NCBI RefSeq assembly: GCF_002288925.2
Contig: NW_022098069.1
Location: 86,349,606-86,413,605, forward strand
Source: Delphinapterus leucas
Taxonomy: Eukaryota > Chordata > Mammalia > Artiodactyla > Monodontidae
Reading direction: 5' to 3'
DNA: 64,000 bases
Shown here: positions 33,731 through 45,060 of the stretch, piece after piece
Position numbering within the stretch: the first letter of the stretch is position 1
Layout: the number at the start of each line of letters is the position of its first letter
Notes under the pieces: generated by a model
What the model was told of the DNA's origin: nothing
The model's database searches: none
What the model saw: the letters and a program-made list of their open reading frames with translations, nothing else
Position numbers and translations under genes: made by a program

Positions 33731-35921
33731 TTATTTAACCAATATTGTGTGTATTGGAAGAAGAGACTGCCAGTAACACTTTTCTTATTTGACAGCCAAG
33801 TCTTATTTATAAGTATTTATACGAATTAGGAACACAGACATGCCAACTTTAGCATTATTCCCAGGGCAAAAAAATGATCAAGCAACAACCTATCAAAATG
33901 ACAGGAGTCTTTTGAGATGATTCTCACAGGACCCAGCAGCAGACTGTGAAGTCTGGGGGCCTTTTGAGACTTCCAGGGGGAAATTCGTGAGAGGAAAGGG
34001 ACGTTTGCTGCTGTTGAGGGATTCATGCCGGATTTCATACTTCTTGGGAAACCAGGAAGGACATTCATGTGAAATTCCCCATTTAGCGTCTTTTCAAATC
34101 GGATCTATGAATGCTGTTTCTTCCTCCACAGCTGCACAGAGGGAACATCTCCTTCATTTCTTTCTTAGATGCTTTTTTTTTTTAATTGTAGAAACTTGCA
34201 CTTTTATGGCCAGACTCGAATTTCTTTAATTAGCATTGTGAGCACAAAGCAGACTCGTAGGGATGACCTTGGTGAGAAGAAATGTGGAGGAACCTGAGGA
34301 GGGGTTTACACACCTAAGTGTCTTCTTCAAGGTCGTCCACGTGCACCCAGACTAAGGGGCTGCCCCGTTCGGTCACACGAGGGTCGTGGGAGCGCGTGTG
34401 GAACCAGCTTCGGAGGAGTGGCAGGCAGACCTCGGTGACGCACTCATCCGTTCATAGTTCAGAGTGACATGAAAGGGTTGGTCAGAGCTCTCTGTTCAAG
34501 AGCGGAGTGTTGGCCTGTGGGCCTCACTTCAGAATGACCAGGCTCTTGGGCACAGCACACTGGGGACCCCCCAAGCACCCAAATACGGAAGTCACTTTTC
34601 TAGAGCCTCCAGTTTCTGTAGAGTTCTCTGGTTCGTTTTACGCATCATCGTCTCTCTGGGGGAGCAGATGCCCGGCTAGACTCATGTTGACCGTGTGGCG
34701 CTGGGGGCAATGGGTGGTGAGTCAGAGAGAGAGTGCCTGACCATCTGTCCCCCTCCTGTCTTCAGCCCCTTGTCTCTCTCCTGCCTGGGGCTGTACCTGA
34801 CGGTCCCAGCTGCAGAGCCTTCCTGGGCTCAGCTGGGCCCAGAGCTCCCCCTGGGCTGTCACCCCTTGGGCACGTTCTCAGATGCAGCTGGGCCTGCTGA
34901 AAGCCCCTCTCCCATTCTCTTCTTTCTCGTAGATTTATACCTTTTAACTCCTTTGCTCTATTTTAGTGGAATCTCAGGAGGGAGCAGGTAGACATGTCTG
35001 ACTAGTGTGCCATCTTTAACTAGGACCCTATCGATTGGTTTTCAGCAAGGAAGCGTTTACATTTCACTGTGGCTCTTGTTGGGGGGAGAAAGGCAGAGGG
35101 GCTGTTTCGTCTTCTGGGCTCCTGTTGGGGAGAAGTCGGTAGAGGTGGCAGAGCCAGCAGGTGTGGAACTGACCACACCTGGGATGTGGGGAGGGGGAAG
35201 GTGAGTCCAGGGTGAGCAGCTTGGTGGGTGAAGGGCAGGTGAGAAGCCGGTGTAGCTGGTGGAAACAAGAGTCCGGTCTTGAACGTGTGGAACTTGAGCC
35301 ATCTCTGCAGCATCCACCTGGGAATACCAAGAGGGAAGTTACAGGACCGAAGCCCAGAGGGAGGCCTGGGGGCTTCATGGACGCTCAGCAAATGGTCACT
35401 GTGGGAGCACGTGTGCCCTGCTTGTGCACATATCTGAGGGGGGCCAGTCTGATTCACTGTCGCCCTAGCAGCCCCTGAATGGCCCTCACCTCACCTAAAC
35501 GGGGGTGAGCAGGCAGAGGGGTGCAGGCCGCATGGGGGAGGGGGGGAGGGGTGGCAGTGAGGCCTGGCCTCTGGCCAGAGCTTGGAGTCAGGCTGGAAGC
35601 TGAGGAGTGGACGGCCCTGATCCATGACCCGAGGCCGTGATCTGCCATCAGGGTTCGCCTCTTCCCCGGGCCACAGAGGAAACTGCCACAGCTCACGTGG
35701 TCTGACAAGGCAGTAGTGACCCCGCGGCCGGGCTCAAGGGCAGCAGGGGCCTCTGCTGCTCAATCACTCTCCCTCTGGAGAGTGTGCCTCACTCATTAAG
35801 GGCTCCAGGAGCGTGTTTTCTGGGGCAAAATTTAGTAAAGAGCTCAAGGACTGATCTTCTGCTTTCTCCGGGATAAAAGTCATCAATTCTTTTTTTTTCA
35901 AATTTGTTACAGAAAATCAGG
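33731..35921. other. No gene recognised
   Basis: Mixed composition; open frames around 34.7 and 35.0-35.7 kb are shadows of C/T-rich DNA. A poly-T run lies at 34172-34182. No exon is supported. Confidence 0.4.
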
Positions 35922-36116
35922 ATTTTTTTTTTTTTTTTTTCCACATTGGATCTTCGTTTCTGTGCACGGGCTTCCTCTAGTTGCGGCGAGCGGGGGCCAC
36001 TCTTCATCGCGGTGCGCGGGCCTCTCACTGTCGCGGCCTCTCTTGTTGCGGAGCACAGGCTCCGGACGCGCAGGCTCAGTAGTTGTGGCTCACGGGCCCA
36101 GTTGCTCCGCGGCAGA
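35922..36116 (-). repeat. CHR-type SINE lacking its head, antisense
   Basis: The tail and body are present but the sequence ends at GTTGCTCCGCGGCA, just before the tRNA-like head, and runs straight into L1. It is 5'-truncated, unusual among the SINEs here. Confidence 0.85.
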
Positions 36117-36690
36117 TGTAAAGTTACCATATGACCCTGCCATTCCCTCCTAGGCATATGTCTAAGAGAAATGAAAACATGTCCACCCAGAGACTTGTAC
36201 TTGAATGTTCGTACAGCACTATTCACAACAGCCGAAAGCTGGCAACAACCCAAGTATCCACCAACAGCTGATTGGAAACCACAGTGTGGTCCACGCACAT
36301 GGTGGACTGTTATTCAGCCATAAAAAGGAGCAAAGCACTGACGCACGTTACTACACGGATGAACCTAGAAAGCATGCTGCATGAAAGAGGCCAGTCAGAA
36401 AAGAGCACATGGTGTAGGAGTCCGTTACGTGAGATGAGATGTCCAGAGCAGGCAAGTGTATAGACAGAAAGCAGAGCAGTGGTGGCCAGCAGCTGGGCTG
36501 TGACAGGCATGGAGAAGGACTGATTACTGGTATTGGGTTGGGTTTGTTTTTTTGACTAATGAAAATATTGCGGAATTAGATAGTACTCATTGTTGACAGA
36601 GCATTGTGAATATGCTAAAAACCACTGAACTGTGCGTTGTAAAAGGATGAGTTTTACAGCCTGTGAATTATATCTCAATAGTAAAACAAA
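36117..36690 (+). repeat. L1M 3' end, sense
   Basis: It shows the ORF2 C-terminal and 3' UTR order: ATGACCCTGCCATTCCCTCC, GTTATTCAGCCATAAAAAGG, and an end at TGAATTATATCTCAATAGTA. Confidence 0.85.
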
Positions 36691-36812
36691 GGTGGAAATA
36701 ATCAGTTCCTCCCCCTCACAAGATTTTTAATTATAGTGAGAAATGAATGGAAATATGGGTACGGAGTTTCAGTTTGGGATGATAAAGTTCTGGAAATAAA
36801 TACATAGTAGTG

Positions 36813-37149
36813 GACTTCCCTGGTGGCGCAGTGGTTAAGAATCTGCATGCCAGCGCAGAGGACATGGGTTCGACACCTGGTCTGGGAAGATCCCACATGC
36901 CGCGGAGCAACTAAGCCCATGCACCACAACTACTGAACCTGTACTCTAGAGCTCGCAAGCCACAACTACTGAGCCCATGTGCCACAACTACTGAAGCCTG
37001 CACGCCTAGAACCCGTGCTCCGCAACAAGAGAATCCACTGCAATGAGAAGCCCGTGGACCGCAATGAATAGTAGCCCCCGCTCACCACAGCTAGAGAAAG
37101 CCCACGCACAGCAACAGACCCAACGCAGCCAAAAAACAAAAAGCCAAAT
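36813..37149 (+). repeat. CHR-type SINE, sense
   Basis: Full length, flanked by a duplication of about 19 bp AAATAAAT(A/G)CATAGTAGTG (36794-36812; 37150-37168) with one mismatch. Confidence 0.93.
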
Positions 37150-37168
37150 AAATAAATGCATAGTAGTG

Positions 37169-37799
37169 ATTCACAGCATTGTGAATCTACTCAATGCCAG
37201 TAAAGTGTGCAGTTAACATGGTTAAAATGATAAATTTTAAGTTACATATATTTCATAATGACTCAACCGAGGGAACCATTCCTGAGTTGCGCACAAGCCA
37301 TTGTAAATGAGAGCCTTCGGACACGAGGAAATTCAGAGGCCCTTACAAATGTCTGTAAGTCCTGGCTCGAGTGGGGCCTGGAGAGGACAGCTCCCGCCTG
37401 GTCGCCCTGCCCACGATGGCCGCCTGCTGTGAGCCTCTCGTCCCCTCTCCGCAGTCACACTAGTTCTCTGCCTGCCTCAAGGGCGGGGGAGGTGCAGACA
37501 GGCCTGGCCAGTGGAAAGCACAGCCGCGAGGTGCTGTCCGAGGTCTGGGCGCGCCCTCAGCCCTGGCTCTCGGGCCAGTGTCGGATCCCCAGGAAGTTTG
37601 CTTTGGCTGGAGGCCAGTGTCTGTCTGCTTCCACGAGCTGGACGGCGGGTTCGAGTCTGCCCTGCATCCCTCCCCACCCCCCAGCTGAGCCCCGCGCTGC
37701 GCCCAGAACCTGTGTCCTCTGTCCTGGCCACTCCTCAGTGTGGGCAGACTTTGTGTTTGCCAGTCTCTTCTGTGGAAAGGGATGTCTTGTGATCTTTTT
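37169..37799. other. No gene recognised; 186-codon frame not supported
   Basis: A CpG-containing, GC-rich stretch at 37370-37750 holds overlapping open frames on both strands (longest 37258-37818). No domain, no paralogue and no splice pattern are recognised. Confidence 0.4.
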
Positions 37800-39220
37800 T
37801 TTCATTTTACAGGACTAATAAGGTTCTCTTAGTTAGCCCTTCCAATTTCTACTTTTAGAAATTATTTGTTTGTATCTTTTGCCCAGTTTTCTATTAGCTT
37901 CTTTTTCTTAATGACTAGTAGAGGTTCTTTGTATATTCTGGATATCACCTTATTTCCCCAGTGTATAATTTTTAATTTTCTCTTAACTTATGATGCTTTT
38001 TATCATACAGGATTTTCGAATTATGATGGAGAGTACTTTATCATTATTTCTTATTATGGTTTATATTGTTTGTGTCTTTTTATCAATACTCTTCTATTTG
38101 GGAAACTTATATTCTCCTTTGTTTTCTTTAACTTGATTTAAAATTTGCTCTCTTTTTTTTTTTCATGTGTAGGCTTTTAAATCCATCTGGACTTGGATTT
38201 TTTTTATTTTGTGATACATGAAAACAAAGAGCTAATTTGATCTTTTCAAACAGGGCAAGTCAGTCGCCCCAGCACTATGTGTGGGCATGTCTGTGCTGTA
38301 CCCACGGCCGGCCTCTGTCATGCACCGGGGCCCACGGGCTACAGGCCTGCCTCTAGGCTTTCCGTGCTGTTACATATACATGTTTATCCTCATCTTTTCT
38401 TGATACCTTCATTTGTCTCTAGCTTATTTTTGTGTATGATATGAAGTAGGCATTTAACTTTATAATTGTCCAAGTAGTTAATTAATTCCAACCCAATAGA
38501 GATTTGAAATGTCAAATCATAGACTCTACTTCTATATACACTGTGGCCTGTTTGGGGCTTTTCGTTTTCTTCTGCTCACCTGTGTGTCTTCCATCAGTGT
38601 CAGTACTGAGCTTTCCCTGTCGTACACGACCGCCATTACCATTTGTTCACCCTTCGTAACATCATCAGGACTGTTCTCACGTGGATTGTTTTCGGATGGA
38701 CTTTAGAATCACTTTATAAAGTTCTCACTTTATAGTCGCACTGATACTCTAATGATAAAACTTGCCATGGGGACTCGGCGTCTTTTCAGTGTCTTTTCAG
38801 TGCAGTGTCTCATCTTCAGGAGCGTGGCCTGCTCTCCATGCACCCCATGAGGTCCCCTCCTTCATAAAGAGCTGGCACATTTCTTCTTAAACTCACTGTC
38901 AGGTATTGGGGGGTTTTTTGCTATTGTGAATGCTGTCCTTTTATTATATTTTCTATCTCAGTACTGGTAGGAAAGTTGCTGATTCTTTTGTATTTACGGT
39001 GAGATTTTTTTTTTTTTAATGGCCTAATTTTTCTGTAGAATTACTATTGGTTAGAAAACAGTTTAATTGCCAAATGTTAAAAATAACAAGAACCAAATAG
39101 CCATAAGCCCACTAGAGTTCCTCTTGTTTTTTCCCCACATATTTGTCTACAGTTTTGATTAAAGAAACCAATCATACTATATATGCTATTTTGTAAACTA
39201 GAGTAGTGTTATCTATTTTT
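37800..39220 (-). repeat. L1M 3' region, antisense, decayed
   Basis: Antisense old L1 3' sequence: ATCTTTTGCCCAGTTTTCTATTAG, TTCTTTGTATATTCTGGATA, and later degraded 3' UTR to 39220. Confidence 0.65.
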
Positions 39221-39233
39221 AAAATAAACTTTT

Positions 39234-39480
39234 TATTTATTTTGGCTGCATCGGTTCGTTGAGGCATATGGGATCTTTCGTTGCGGCACTCGGGCTTCTC
39301 TCTAGTTGTGACATGTGGGTTTTCTCTCTCTAGTTGAGGCGTGCGAGCTCAGTAGTTGTGGCACGCAGGCTTAGTTGCCCCGAGGCATGTGGGATCTTAG
39401 TTCCCTGATCAGGGATGGAACCTGAGTCCCCTGCATTGGAAGGCAGATTGTTTACCACTGGACCACCAGGGAAGTCCCCC
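39234..39480 (-). repeat. CHR-type SINE, antisense, inserted in L1
   Basis: Exact 13-bp duplication AAAATAAACTTTT at 39221-39233 and 39481-39493. The body differs from most others (CATATGGGATC box repeated at both ends). Confidence 0.93.
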
Positions 39481-39493
39481 AAAATAAACTTTT

Positions 39494-40163
39494 CATTTTA
39501 GAACAGTTTTAGATTTACATAAAAAATGGCAAAGATAGTACAACAGGTTCCCATATGTCCCACACCTAGTTCTCCCTATTATTAATCTTGGATTAATATA
39601 GTACATTCGTTACAGTTAATGAACCCAGTGCTGATACATTATTATCAACTAAAGTCATACATTATTCATATTTCCTCAGTATTTCCATAATGTCCACTTT
39701 CTATTCCAGGATCCCATACTGCATTTAGTCGTCATGTCCCCTTAAGCTCCTCTGGGCTGTGACAGGTTCTCAGACTTTGCTTGTCTTCAATGACCGTGAC
39801 AGTTTGGAGGAGTGCTGGTCAGGTGTGTTGTAGAATAGCCCTTAACTGATGTTTGTCTATGTTTCTCTTGTGGTTAGACCCGGGATATGGGTTCCGGGAA
39901 GGGAGACCAAAGAGGTGACGTGCTTTCTCCTCGATCACGACAAGGGTTCATACTGTCAACATGACCCACCACTGTTGGTGTCAACCTTGATCACTTGGCC
40001 GAGGTGGTGTTGGCCAGATTTCTGTACTATAAAGTTCCTCTTTTATCCCCCTAGTCACTAACCGCAGCCCACCCTTATGGAGTTGGGAGTTAGGCTCCAT
40101 CCTCTTGTGGACCGAGTATCTATGTGAGTTATGTGGGATTCTTCTGCATGGGCAGTGTGTCTG
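39494..40163 (-). repeat. L1M 3' UTR fragment, diverged flank of the inverted repeat
   Basis: Homologous in reverse to 8550-9240 at about 80% by eye. Landmarks are TGTCCACTTTCTATTCCAGG and CTCCTCTGGGCTGTGACAGG. Similarity jumps at 40164. Confidence 0.8.
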
Positions 40164-40684
40164 TTCTCCCTTATTTATGTATTCATTCAGTCACTTATTT
40201 ATATCCGTATGAGCTCATGGACATTTATTCTATCCTTTGGGTTATAATCCAACATGACATTATTTATTTTGTTATTCACATTATTCCAGCTTTGGCCAGT
40301 GGAAGCTCTTTCACTTGGCTCCTGTGTCCCTTTGACTTAACCTCTTCAGTGTGTGTGTGTGTTTATCACTTCCTTACTCTCTGGCACTACAGGATGCTCC
40401 AGGCTCATCTTGTGTGTTTCCTGCCACAGTTGTAGAATCAGCCGTTTCTCAAGGAGCCCTGGTTGCTTTCACTGGAGATGGTATCAGAAGCCAAGATCTG
40501 GGTGCTAGGGGGTGTCCTTGCTTCTAGGCCCTCTCAGCTGACAGAGCAAGGAGATATGTGTGTGTACGCTGCCCTGTGTGTGTACCCATACCTATAAATG
40601 TTTCTATGTGTAGCCATCCGTGTCTGTGTGAAGCCACACATGAGTCCACACTGCTGTCTCCAACTCTAATCCACCACATGGGTC
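40164..40684 (+). repeat. Right arm of a near-identical inverted repeat (in L1 3' UTR)
   Basis: Reverse complement of 8034-8549. I count about 15 differences by eye, most of them in one (GT)-rich patch at 40556-40587. Long stretches are identical (for example 40215-40428). Confidence 0.85.
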
Positions 40685-41970
40685 ATTCTAGCCTCCTCCC
40701 TTGCTTATCTACCTGGCATAAATTTAAGTTTACCAAGACCTCTATAGCATATTTTCATTTCAGTAAATATTCTTCTACAAAAGTGTCAAATAGCTATATG
40801 GGATTTCACTGTATAGATATGCACTAATTAAAACAATTTCCCAAATGCCTTCTTAATAAATATCTTCAAACCAAATCTATTTCCTTAGGATAAATTCCTA
40901 GAAAAGGAATTTTGGGGTCAAAGAGTATATGCTCATTTTAAGGATTTTGATGTGTACTCCCCAAATGCCTTCCAAAAAGGTTGTAATAATTTACTCTCCC
41001 ACCAGAAGTATATCACAGTGCCCTTTACCTGCACCTGTGCTAACAGCACATATTTCAGTTTTGCTTAATGTTTGCCAACTTGCTAAGTGAAAAAGTCTCT
41101 TATTAATTCACTTAATTGCATTTTCTTAATTATTTTTTTGAATTTATTTTATTTGTTTTTGGCTGTGTCGGGTCTTCGTTGCTGCGTGCGGGCTTTCTCT
41201 AGTTGCGTCGATGGGCTTCTCATTGTGGTGGCTTCTCTTGTTGCAGAGCACAGGCTCTAGGTGCACAGGCTTCAGTAGCTGTGGCGCGTGGGCTCAGTAG
41301 CTGTGGCTTGGGGCTCTACAGTGCAGGCTCGGTAGTTGTGGTGCACAGGCTTAGTTGCTCTGCGGCATGTGGGATCTTCCCGGACCAGGGCTTGAACCCA
41401 TGTCCCCTGCATTGGCAGGCGGATTCTTAACCACTGTGCCACCAGGGAAGCCTGCATTTGCTTAATTATTAATGGAAGCTGAACTTTTATTTATTCATTG
41501 ATCATTTCTTTTTCTTCTGTGAATTGCCTGTTCGTATCATTTGCCCATTTATATCAGGATTTCTTTTTCTTATTACTTTTCAGGAGCTCTTTCTGTAATA
41601 AATGTATTAGCCCTTCAGCAATTATGAAATAAACATTTCTCCCTGTTTTTTAATTGGCCTTCAATTATGTTAATTCTTTTTAATGTTCAAACGTTTAAAA
41701 GTTTATACCATAGAATCTATTAGTCCTTTTATTGCTTGTTTTTGGTTATCATCTTTAAAATACTATTTCCCATCCCCAAATCATATAAATAGTCAAGTGT
41801 ATTTTTCTGTCTTTGTGATTTAATTTGTTAAATCGAAAGGTTTGATCCATATGGAATTTATTCAGCTTATGGTGATTTGTAGGGGATCTGCCTCCGTTTT
41901 GCGAGTTTCAGGTTTACAAGGTTGAGATAATCATACTCAACAGTTAATGACACATGATCATATTTGGTCT
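40685..41970 (-). repeat. L1M 3' sequence, antisense, interrupted by a SINE
   Basis: Antisense old L1 (TTAGGATAAATTCCTAGAAA, CTCTCCCACCAGAAGTATAT, TTGCCCATTTATATCAGG). The antisense SINE at 41135-41453 lies inside. Confidence 0.7.
41135..41453 (-). repeat. CHR-type SINE, antisense
   Basis: 17-bp duplication GCATTT(T/G)CTTAATTATT at 41118-41134 and 41454-41470, with one mismatch. Confidence 0.93.
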
Positions 41971-42260
41971 TGGAAAGGCCCCTTGGTGTTAAAAAAAATC
42001 ATAGGAAGTTAAGAAATGTTTGGAAATTAATGATAATAAAAAATACAATATGTGAAAACTTGTGGGACACAAAAGCAGTAGAGGGAAATTTAGTACTTTA
42101 AATACATTTTTCAGGAAACGGAAAATAAAAACAAATGAGATAAGTATTCAACTCAATAATCTGGAAAAAGAACGAGTCCAAATTTTTCTAACTACACAAA
42201 AAAGTCATTTATAAAGGGCAGCAATTTTAAAAATCGAGAAGAAAATAGAAAAAAATAAAA
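41971..42260 (+). repeat. L1 ORF2 fragment, sense
   Basis: Sense L1 text (AACTTGTGGGACACAAAAGCAG, TCAATAATCTGGAAAAAGAA). Its orientation is opposite to both neighbours. Confidence 0.65.
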
Positions 42261-42299
42261 TGCTAATTATTATCCTTTTATTATTAATTTATTAGTGTA

Positions 42300-44150
42300 T
42301 TGTAGTATAGTTAAGAATATAATTTGTGTAATATGGGTCCTTTGGTAGTTAATGAGGCTTCATTTTTGGCCAAGTATGCATCCTTACTTTATTGGTCATG
42401 GAGTTCTATGTATGTCTCGCAACTTGAGCTTATTAATTGCTCTGTTCAGGTCTTCAATTTCTCTTTTTGTTTGCTTGCTCGCTTGTTTGACCTACAAGTT
42501 TCTGAGAGGAGTATGCTAGAATATCCAGTTTTACAATTGTTGATCTATCTGTTTCTCCCTGTGGTTTTGTTTTGTTTGGTTTTTGGGTTTTTTTGTGGTA
42601 CACGGACCTCTCACTGCTGTGGCCTCTCCCGTTGTGGAGCACAGGCTCTGGACGCGCAGGCTCAGCGGCCATGGCCCACGGGCCCAGCCGCTCCGCGGCA
42701 TGTGGGATCTTCCCGGACCGGGGCACGAACCCGTGTCCCCTGCATCGGCAGGCGGACTCTCAACCACTGCGCCACCAGGGAAGCCCCTTGTAGGTTTTTT
42801 CTTGAGAGGTTTGAGACTGAATTGTTAGGTGTTTATATGTTTTTGATGTATGTATCTTCTTGTTTTATTTTCAACAGAATGTAATCTTCTTTGTCCTTTA
42901 TGACTTTTTCTTGGTTTAAATTAAATGTTGATCAATGTTAAGATTTCTCTTGGAGCATACTTGTATTTTTTTTTCTTGTGCTTTTATTTTAACCTTTATG
43001 TGTCTTTTTGTACGTTATATATTGAAATTTGCATATTAAGTCTATGAGTCCCTTTCTCTTAATTGGTGAATTAACATTTCTTGTAATTACTGATATATTA
43101 AGCCTTTTCTATCTTCTTATGTTATATTTTCATAACATATATGAGTTTCCTTTTCTTTCCTATTTTCCATTGATTGGATCATGCTTTCTTCTGCTAGTTT
43201 AAGATTTTGCATCTAAATTTATGCAAGCAGCCTGGCCATAATTTTCCTTTCTTTTAATTTCCTTGTCAAGTTTTTGAGTTAGGAAGTATTCCTTCTTTTT
43301 TTCATTCTCTGGAAGAATTTATGTAAGAGTGGTCTTGTTTCTTCCTTAAATGTTTGAAGGAAATCATCAGTGAATTGGCTGAACCTGGAGGTTTTATGTG
43401 TGGGATACAACACACAAAATAGCTATATGACTAATAGCTATATGGCTACTCAGATTTTCTCCTATTTCTTGTATAAGTTTTGGTTTATTGTGTTTTACAG
43501 TGAATTTGTCCATTTTGTCTATATTTCCAAATTAATTGACATGAAGTTGCTCATATATTCTCTTTTTATCATCTTAACGAATATAGGGTCTGAAATGGTA
43601 TTCCCTTGCCTTTCTTGGCATTGATAACTGTGCCTTCCTTTTTTCATTTTTATTCAGCCTTTCAAGGGACTTTTAAATTTTATTAATTTATTCAAAGAAC
43701 CAATTACGTCTTTGTTAAATCTCTTTATTATACATTTATTTTCTATTATATTAATGTCTTCTCTTTATCATTTTCTTCTTCCTACTTTCTTTGAACTCAG
43801 CATGTTATTCTTTCTTTTTCCAACTGTTTGTTATGGTATTTAGATCATTGCTTTTCAGTCTTCTTTTCTAATATGGATTTAAGGCTATAATTTTCTTTCT
43901 GAGCATGACTTTATTTAGCTGCATCTCAAATATTTTGATATATCTATTTTCATTGTCATCCAGCTAAAAATATTTTCTAATTTTTATTGTGGTTTTTTTC
44001 TTTGACTCAAGACTTATTTAGAAGTACAATGCTTAATTTCCAAATATATGGGAATTTTCTAGTTTTTGCTGTTACTGTTCCTGATGTGACTTTTAGTTTA
44101 ATTCCACTATGGTGAAAGAACATTGTAGGATTTTCAGTCTTTGAAATGTG
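42300..44150 (-). repeat. Old L1 ORF2, antisense, interrupted by a SINE
   Basis: Antisense L1M ORF2 with a SINE at 42590-42785. The + strand open frame at 42324-42884 is a chance fusion of antisense L1 and antisense SINE. Confidence 0.7.
42590..42785 (-). repeat. Young short CHR-type SINE, antisense
   Basis: Same subfamily as 1831 and 18079. The ends carry an approximate duplication (CCTGTGGTTTT / CCTTGTAGGTTTT). Confidence 0.9.
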
Positions 44151-45060
44151 TCTTTTTTTTTTCTTTTTAAAGTATAGTTGATTTACAATACTGTGATAGT
44201 TTTCAGGTGTACAGCAAAGTGATTTGGTTATATATGTATGTATCTATATATTTTTTTCCTATTCTTTTCCATTATAGTTTATTACAAGATATTGAATATA
44301 GTTCCCTGGGCTCTACAGTAAATCTTGTTGTTTACCTATTTTATATATAGTAGTGTGCATCTGTTAATCCCATATTCCCAATTCCCTTCCCCCACCTTCC
44401 CCCTCTGGTAACCGTTAAGTTTGTTTTCTATGTCTGTGAGTCTGTTTCTGTTTTGTAAATATGTTCATTTGTACTATTTTTTAGATTCCACATATAAGTG
44501 ATATTTTATAATATTTGTCTTTTTCTGCCTGACTTACTTCACTCAGTATGATAACCTCTAGGTCCATCCATGTCGCTGGACATTATTTCATTCTCTTTAA
44601 TGGCTGAGTAATATTCCATTGTGTATATATACCACATCTTGTTTACCCATTCATCTGTTGATGGACACTTAGGTTGCTTTCATGTCTTGGCTATTATTAT
44701 AAATAGTGCTGCTATGAACATTGAGGTGCATGTATCTTTTAGAATTAAACTTTTCATCTTTTCCAGGTGTATGCCCAGGAGTGGGATTGCTGGATCATAC
44801 AGTAACTCTATATTTAGTTTTTTAAGGAACCTCCATGCTGGTCTCCATAGTGGCTGTACCAATTTGCACTCTTACCAACAGTGTAGGAGCGTTCTCTTTT
44901 CTCCACACCCTCTCCAGCATTTATTATTTGTAGACTTTTTGATGATGGCCATTCTGACCAGAGTGAGGTGATACCTCATTGTACTTTTGATTTGCATTTC
45001 TCTAATAATTAGTGATGTTCATCTTTTCATGTGCCTGTTGGCCATTGATATGTGTTTTAA
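44151..45060 (-). repeat. Cetartiodactyl L1, 5'-truncated, antisense
   Basis: It starts with a T-rich tract (the reverse of a poly(A) tail), then the artiodactyl L1 3' UTR (GTATAGTTGATTTACAATAC, TTCAGGTGTACAGCAAAGTG) and the ORF2 C-terminal end (CTCCATAGTGGCTGTACCAA). Better preserved than the old L1 around it. A short duplication GA(A/T)ATGTGT brackets it. Confidence 0.9.

Noticed and set aside
37258..37818. 186-codon open frame in a GC-rich intronic segment
   Set aside because: No domain, no splice sites, overlapping open frames on the other strand.
42324..42884. 186-codon + strand open frame
   Set aside because: A fusion of antisense L1 text and antisense SINE; the same peptide recurs at 1802-2107 and 18077-18526 because the SINE recurs.
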